In this document: piece after piece, positions 59,519-64,000 of the stretch
Numbering within the stretch: position 1 is the first letter of the stretch
Layout of the letters: each line of letters begins with the position of its first letter
DNA from: Bacteriovorax sp. Seq25_V
GTDB lineage: Bacteria > Bdellovibrionota > Bacteriovoracia > Bacteriovoracales > Bacteriovoracaceae
Direction of reading: 5' to 3'
Length of the DNA: 64,000 nucleotides
Assembly (NCBI RefSeq): GCF_000447795.1
Contig: NZ_AUNI01000020.1
Span: forward strand, 341,541-405,540
The notes under the pieces: generated by a model
What the model was told of the DNA's origin: nothing
The model's input: the letters and a program-made list of their open reading frames with translations, nothing else
Database searches by the model: none
Made by a program: the position numbers and the translations under genes

Positions 59519-59872
59519 TTGACTACTTTCTTAATGATCATGATTCTTGCTACTTTTGCGAGTTGTTCTAATCTTTCATTTTACAATGACTCAGATATTT
59601 TAATTAGAACGGTTTCTCCTAAAGTCGAAAAGCAGCAAAATTATATTATTGAATTTGTATCAGAAACTCTTTTATGGGGAATGATACCTACCGAGAATAA
59701 GCTTGATGTCTATAAAAATATTAACTTGGGGGCCTATAATAAGGTAGGAAACCTTTCAGTTAAGATTTATCAGACTCGTTACCAGAAGTTTCTAACTATT
59801 GCCTCTTTTGGGATCTATATTCCAGAGACAGTTCAGTATAATTTTTGGGGGGAGTACAAGTTAAGTGAATAG
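59519..59872 (+). CDS. Predicted lipoprotein, 117 aa
   Basis: Start is ambiguous: TTG 59519 lies 7 nt after GAGGAAG and gives a lipobox FASC (Cys16) but an uncharged N-region. TTG 59495 adds an Arg but has its GAGG directly adjacent. The mature part has a W-x-x-x-P-x-x-N segment and ends YNFWGEYKLSE. No domain recognised. The 3' end overlaps the next lipoprotein by 8 nt. Confidence 0.65.
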   Translation: MTTFLMIMILATFASCSNLSFYNDSDILIRTVSPKVEKQQNYIIEFVSETLLWGMIPTENKLDVYKNINLGAYNKVGNLSVKIYQTRYQKFLTIASFGIYIPETVQYNFWGEYKLSE

Positions 59873-60185
59873 GATATTATTTTTTATTTTACTATTTCTT
59901 CTCTCTGGATGCTCTACATCTTTGACGATCAAGCCACATAAGTGCAACGCTTCACTCGTTTTGTTTCCTAAGACTTTTAGTAGTCAAAAGTATGAAAATA
60001 TTAAAATAACAACAAAGGGAGTGGGGAACTATGATTTTCTTCTCTATGAAGAATTAAAAGATCATGGATTGAACTGCACTCAGATGTCAGAACTTTTTTA
60101 TAGTGTTGAAACTGATTTTACTGATGTTGTTTTGGGAATTCTTCCATCCTTTACTTCTCGCACAATCACTATCTGGTATCGATAA
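59865..60185 (+). CDS. Predicted lipoprotein, 106 aa
   Basis: GTG start at 59865. Signal peptide with lipobox LSGC (Cys16). The mature part has two further cysteines and ends in a Ser/Thr/Trp-containing strand. It overlaps the previous lipoprotein gene, so the two are likely partners in the envelope. Function unknown. Confidence 0.72.
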   Translation: MNRILFFILLFLLSGCSTSLTIKPHKCNASLVLFPKTFSSQKYENIKITTKGVGNYDFLLYEELKDHGLNCTQMSELFYSVETDFTDVVLGILPSFTSRTITIWYR

Positions 60186-60248
60186 TTAAGATTTATTGAT
60201 TTAGAGTTTTAGATTTCTCATGTTATGTTTCTTCTTTTGGAGGTCGGC

Positions 60249-60548
60249 TTGAAGCATGAATTTCTTGATTCAAATATTGGATTATCAATTACATTCTCAT
60301 TAGAGGTTTTCTATATTTTTTCTGTTGTACATATGCTCCTTGATTTATTACATCAAGATTTCTATTCGATATATATACTGCTTCTATTTATGTTAGGACT
60401 TTTTGTTTCATTATACGGAAAAATGTTGAAGGTCAGTCGAGGAAGACTTTTTAGTACCGGTCGCGCTAGTATTGATATAAAAAACTCAATGATTTATTAT
60501 GCGGGCTTTTCTTTAGTGATGATTAGTTTTATTTTACACTTATTCTAG
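60249..60548 (+). CDS. Small three-helix membrane protein
   Basis: GGAGG at 60239-60243 points to TTG 60249 as the start (99 aa) rather than ATG 60225. Hydrophobic segments around residues 9-31, 36-56 and 80-99 look like transmembrane helices, with a basic loop (KMLKVSRGR) between the second and third. No family recognised. It stops 3 nt before the convergent helicase gene ends. Confidence 0.65.
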   Translation: MKHEFLDSNIGLSITFSLEVFYIFSVVHMLLDLLHQDFYSIYILLLFMLGLFVSLYGKMLKVSRGRLFSTGRASIDIKNSMIYYAGFSLVMISFILHLF

Positions 60549-60551
60549 CTA

Positions 60552-62606
60552 TTAACTGCGTTCATCTTCATCTAAAAGACCCATAAGATTCGAGAAGAAA
60601 CTCTTCTTATACTCTTGAACTTCTTCTTCACTTCCTAGATGTCCAAAACTTTGTCTGTCCTGTTCGAGAAATAGCCCCTTCTTATCAAGATCAATAATAA
60701 AACGACTCTTATGCCTAGGAACATCTGTTCCATAGATCTTTCTCTGCTTACAGTATGTCATGACAAGTTTTTCTTGGGCGCGAGTAATTCCTACATAGCA
60801 AAGTCTTCTTTCTTCGTCGGTTCCGCCACCTTCGCTAATAACTCTTTTATGAGGAAGAAGCTCTTCTTCCATGCCTATAAGGTAAACAGTGTCAAACTCA
60901 AGGCCCTTTGAAGAGTGTAGAGTCATCATGGTAACAGAGTTCTTCTTGATGTCATCATCTTCGTCTTCGTTGGTGTCTTGATTGTCTTGCAAGAGAAGCT
61001 TTTCAACAAATGTTTCAAGATTTGCTTTTTCTTTATAGTATTTTTCAAAACGTTCTGCAGACTCGATAAACATCGTAATATCATTGCGACGTCTTTCAAT
61101 CTGTTTTACATTGTCATAATTCTTTTCGATGAAAGAAAAATACTTTATTTCCTCAACGAGAGCAGAAATAGATTGAGCAAGTGTTCCATGATTGAACTTA
61201 TGTCTAAATTCTTCAATTAGCTTAGTGAAGTTGTGTATATGATCCCGTCTGTTCGGGTCTAGATCAGGCTTATCTTTCAGTGCCTGATAAAGACTTATAT
61301 CCTCATCTTCTGTGACTTCAAGATATTTTTCAAGTGTACGCATTCCAATTCCACGGTTAGGAATATTTAAAATTCTACGCAGCGAAATTTGATCATTTGG
61401 ATTTCTAATAACCATGAGATAGGCCATGAGATCCTTAACTTCTTTCTTTTCATAGAATTTTTGGCCACCCAGCATTTCATACGGAACACGCGAAAGTCTA
61501 AGTTGTTCTTCAATTGGCATGGCCTGCGTATTAGAGCGATAAAGAATCGCGATATCACTTAAGTGACCACCTTTACTTTGGAAATTTACGATATCTTCAA
61601 CGACTACTTGTGATTCATGATCAGTATCGGCCATAGACCATAGTAGTGGTTTGTTAGGAGACTTCTTATCTGACCAAAGAGTTTTCTCTCTTCTATTCTT
61701 ATTTTCTTTAATTACTTCGTTAGCAAGTTCGAGAATTGGCGAGATTGAACGATAGTTTTGTTCAAGCTTGACAATTTTTGCGCCAGGAAAATTCTTTTCG
61801 AAGTTTAAAATATTTGTAATATCAGCGCCTCTAAAAGAATATATCGCTTGGTCATCATCACCTACAACACAGAGATTATTATGTGTTTTTGTTAAGTGTA
61901 AAACGAGATTAAACTGCAGAGTATTGGTATCTTGATACTCATCAATCATAATATATTTGTACTTCGTTGAATATTTTTCTGCGATATCAGGAAACTTATC
62001 AAATAGCTTCACAGTGAGAAGTAAGATATCGTCAAAATCGATAGCATTAAAGAATTTCAACTTTTCTTGATAAACTTCATAAACATAGTTAATAGCGTGA
62101 TCGTATGGATCTTCATCATTAAAGTAATTTGAGTCGCTAAAGTCATCGGCACTGATGCCAGCATTTTTTAAGACACCAATTTTTGAGAGAATAACTTCTT
62201 TTTTGAAAGTTTTCTCTGCATTGTAGAGAGTGAGAGCTTCTCTAATAATGGCAAGCTGATCCGAAGTATCGTAGATTGAAAATTTCTTATGATAACCAAG
62301 TTTATCAATTTCCTCTTTTAAGATACGAAGCCCCAATGAGTGAAATGTTGCGAGGGTTGTACCTTTAGACTTTCTCTTTCCTAGGAGGGCGATAACCCTT
62401 TCCTTCATTTCTTTTGCGGCCTTATTGGTGAAACTAACAGCAAGAATAGACTTCGGATCGATATGAAGATTATCGACCATATGAGAAATTCGGTATGTCA
62501 GGGTACGAGTTTTACCACTGCCTGCACCGGCCAGAATCAGTACTGGACCTTCAATTGTTTCTGCTGCTTCGCGCTGCTTGTCATTAAGACCACTAAGAGA
62601 AATCAT
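60552..62606 (-). CDS. rep: Rep/UvrD-type superfamily 1 DNA helicase
   Basis: About 684 residues from ATG 62606; TTG 62633 is possible and neither has a Shine-Dalgarno. SF1A motifs: Q-motif LNDKQREA, Walker A LAGAGSGKTRT, Ia VSFTNKAAKEMKERV, II IDEYQDTN, III VVGDDDQAIYSFRGAD, IV LEQNYRS, V TLHSSKGLEFDTVYLIGMEE and VI YVGITRAQEKL. FSIYDTSDQLAII and the overall length agree best with Rep over UvrD or PcrA. A 3'-5' helicase that restarts forks and clears bound protein. Confidence 0.93.
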   Translation of the reverse strand: MISLSGLNDKQREAAETIEGPVLILAGAGSGKTRTLTYRISHMVDNLHIDPKSILAVSFTNKAAKEMKERVIALLGKRKSKGTTLATFHSLGLRILKEEIDKLGYHKKFSIYDTSDQLAIIREALTLYNAEKTFKKEVILSKIGVLKNAGISADDFSDSNYFNDEDPYDHAINYVYEVYQEKLKFFNAIDFDDILLLTVKLFDKFPDIAEKYSTKYKYIMIDEYQDTNTLQFNLVLHLTKTHNNLCVVGDDDQAIYSFRGADITNILNFEKNFPGAKIVKLEQNYRSISPILELANEVIKENKNRREKTLWSDKKSPNKPLLWSMADTDHESQVVVEDIVNFQSKGGHLSDIAILYRSNTQAMPIEEQLRLSRVPYEMLGGQKFYEKKEVKDLMAYLMVIRNPNDQISLRRILNIPNRGIGMRTLEKYLEVTEDEDISLYQALKDKPDLDPNRRDHIHNFTKLIEEFRHKFNHGTLAQSISALVEEIKYFSFIEKNYDNVKQIERRRNDITMFIESAERFEKYYKEKANLETFVEKLLLQDNQDTNEDEDDDIKKNSVTMMTLHSSKGLEFDTVYLIGMEEELLPHKRVISEGGGTDEERRLCYVGITRAQEKLVMTYCKQRKIYGTDVPRHKSRFIIDLDKKGLFLEQDRQSFGHLGSEEEVQEYKKSFFSNLMGLLDEDERS

Positions 62607-62696
62607 AGACAGACTTTGCTTTAAATCTTGCAATTAGACAACACGATTTTTGACAAATAGTTAGTTGAGTGGAACACTTAAGTATTGGAGAAAATT

Positions 62697-63773
62697 ATGA
62701 TTATTAGAATGTTGCAACGAGCAATAATCACCCTTATATTTGTTTCTAACTCAATGGCCTACTTTGGTGAAAATAGGCCGCCTATTGTTAACCATTTTGA
62801 AAATAAGTCTAGTTTAGCTTCAAAAACTGATATTGAATCGGTGATTAATAAACAGTCCCCAGTTCGCTCCCAAGGCCAACGTGGTGCTTGTACAATGTTC
62901 ACTACAATTGGCCTGATTGAGTCCTACTTAATTGGTAATGGAATCTCTAGTAAGTCCATCGATTTATCGGAAGAGTGGATGCAGTATACAATTATGCGCA
63001 ATAAAGAAACTGAGGGATCTTCTACTTCTAAAAATTTGCGTGAAGTTCTAAACTCTGGAGTTGTGTACGAAAATACATGGCCGTATCTTGGAAAGAAATG
63101 GTTGACCCTTGATGATTACGTAGAGAGTCGACAAACTTGTGAACATCTCGAAGGAAATGTGAGTCTTTTAAAACGTTGTTTACTTGGTCATCGTGATCCG
63201 AGGCTATATGATATGCCGGTACATCAGTTAATCGAAGTTGATCCAAAGTTTGAAGCAATTCGTTCAGAAGCGATGCTGCTTAAAGATCAATTAATAAAAA
63301 ATCTTTATAAGAAAAAGTCTTCTTATCGAGTTAAGACAACGGCTAAGATAAGAGAGCTTTTGATTCAAGGAAAACCTCTCATCATGGGGACTAAGCTTTA
63401 TTACGGGTCGTGGAATAGTTCAAAAGTGGAGACCTATGATATTCAACCTAGAGATAAAGATACTTGGTACCAAGGTATTGTTGGTTATCCTGAAGTAGGA
63501 AGTCGTGATCGTGAGATCTCAGCAGTTAATGGCGGAGGACACTCTATTACTATTGTTGGCTATGACGATGACGTGATTGTTAAAACAAATATGTTAATGA
63601 CTGATGGTAGTACTAAGGAATTTTCATATAAGGGAGTTTACTATTTTAAAAACTCTTGGGGTGTTAAAGGTTTTGGTAAGAAATTTATCTTAAATAACCG
63701 ATCATATCCGGGCTATGGAATGATTACACAAAAATATGCCAACGAGTTTGGCACCTTCTATTCAATTGAATAA
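62697..63773 (+). CDS. Secreted papain-fold (C1) cysteine peptidase-like protein
   Basis: 358 residues from ATG 62697 (TGGAGA 7 nt upstream; an ideal TTGACA -35 at 62650 with a weak -10). A signal peptide of about 21 residues is followed, after only about 30 residues, by the papain core: Gln59 and Cys65 in RSQGQRGACTMF, His282 in GGGHSITIVGYDD and Asn319 in KNSWGVKG. The Gln-Cys-His-Asn set is complete, but the usual C-G-S-C-W motif is replaced by R-G-A-C-T. An insertion of about 100 residues lies between Cys and His. No propeptide of normal size. Confidence 0.85.
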   Translation: MIIRMLQRAIITLIFVSNSMAYFGENRPPIVNHFENKSSLASKTDIESVINKQSPVRSQGQRGACTMFTTIGLIESYLIGNGISSKSIDLSEEWMQYTIMRNKETEGSSTSKNLREVLNSGVVYENTWPYLGKKWLTLDDYVESRQTCEHLEGNVSLLKRCLLGHRDPRLYDMPVHQLIEVDPKFEAIRSEAMLLKDQLIKNLYKKKSSYRVKTTAKIRELLIQGKPLIMGTKLYYGSWNSSKVETYDIQPRDKDTWYQGIVGYPEVGSRDREISAVNGGGHSITIVGYDDDVIVKTNMLMTDGSTKEFSYKGVYYFKNSWGVKGFGKKFILNNRSYPGYGMITQKYANEFGTFYSIE

Positions 63774-63819
63774 GTAAATGATATAAGAAAGAGTATATTT
63801 TTAAAATAACAGGGGAATT

Positions 63820-64000
63820 ATGATGGCGAAGAAAGCGACGAAAAAAGTAGCGAAGAAAGCGACGAAGAAAGTAGCGAAGAAAGCGACGAAGAAAGCGACG
63901 AAGAAAGTAGCGAAGAAAGCGACGAAGAAAGTAGCGAAGAAAGCGACGAAGAAAGCGACGAAGAAAGTAGCGAAGAAAGCGACGAAGAAAGTAGCGAAGA
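63820..64000 (+). CDS. Histone H1-like Lys/Ala repeat protein, N-terminal part
   Basis: ATG 63820 or 63823 follows AGGGGAA; the frame runs off the right edge. All visible residues after MMA are alternations of AKK, ATKK and VAKK, so the protein is a Lys/Ala/Thr/Val repeat like bacterial histone H1-like DNA-binding proteins and PKKA-type C-terminal tails. Such proteins compact or coat DNA. The total length and any other domain cannot be seen. Confidence 0.8.
   Translation, partial: MMAKKATKKVAKKATKKVAKKATKKATKKVAKKATKKVAKKATKKATKKVAKKATKKVAK
63826..64000 (+). repeat. 12/24-bp coding tandem repeat
   Basis: The DNA repeats nearly exactly: units of GCGACGAAGAAA (12 bp) alternate with GTAGCGAAGAAA, so mostly 24-bp units with occasional 12-bp ones. 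The near identity of synonymous positions points to recent slippage or recombination expansion. It continues beyond the window. Confidence 0.9.

Noticed and set aside
63826..64000. CRISPR-like or minisatellite array
   Set aside because: There are no spacers; the repeats keep one reading frame encoding Lys/Ala repeats behind a ribosome binding site.

Overview
The window is AT-rich, densely packed bacterial chromosome with no rRNA, tRNA, prophage, insertion sequence or CRISPR array that I can see. Several things point to a Bdellovibrionota predator of the Bacteriovorax/Halobacteriovorax type: many small secreted or lipoprotein orphans, CarD, a DUF4360 pair, MCPs sharing the same NDIVFQTKLLSFNASVEAAR core, a single flagellin, and amino-acid catabolic operons instead of sugar pathways. 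The assignment is inference from gene content.

Layout. 1-1.4 kb: end of sucD, then ndk, then an intergenic patchwork of repeats. 1.4-9.8 kb: secreted orphans, a molybdopterin-fold protein coupled to a histidine kinase, an NlpC/P60-like protein, carD, a divergent DUF4360 pair, and an HTH protein coupled to a small exported protein. 9.9-11.9 kb: uvrB. 12-19.7 kb: an orphan locus of secreted, cysteine-containing proteins, including two paralogs. 19.6-21.8 kb: an HELGH protein, a small exported protein and a metallophosphoesterase. 21.8-30 kb: a leftward signalling operon (receiver/GAF protein, degenerate HD-GYP, CheY, histidine-less Hpt-like protein, CheX) divergent from flagellin, with a sigma-28-type promoter on each side, then an MCP. 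30-32 kb: DUF523, a trypsin-fold pseudoprotease and a small secreted protein.

32.1-39.2 kb: a leftward phenylacetyl-CoA-type degradation operon (EthD, paaF, paaG, paaA-like, paaH in two pieces, paaJ, aldehyde dehydrogenase). 39.4-42.1 kb: an MCP coupled to a periplasmic sensor. 42-49.3 kb: a metallo-beta-lactamase lipoprotein, an HxlR regulator, hpd, a fused indolepyruvate:ferredoxin oxidoreductase and a Nudix-MBL fusion. 49.6-53.3 kb: two secreted orphans. 53.4-59.5 kb: a leucine/isovalerate operon (carboxyltransferase, methylglutaconyl-CoA hydratase, separate biotin carboxylase and BCCP, HMG-CoA lyase, a further hydratase). 59.5-64 kb: lipoproteins, a Rep-type helicase, a papain-fold protein and the start of a histone-H1-like lysine repeat protein cut by the window end.

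How it fits together. hpd and the 2-oxoacid oxidoreductase would process aromatic amino-acid keto acids. The oxidoreductase could make arylacetyl-CoA directly, feeding the paa-like operon without a phenylacetate-CoA ligase. The liu operon takes leucine carbon to acetoacetate and acetyl-CoA. This suits an organism that lives on the protein of its prey. The most unusual part is the CheY neighbourhood. The Hpt-like protein has Asp where the phospho-histidine should be and ends in a peptide closely resembling the CheY-binding N-terminus of FliM.
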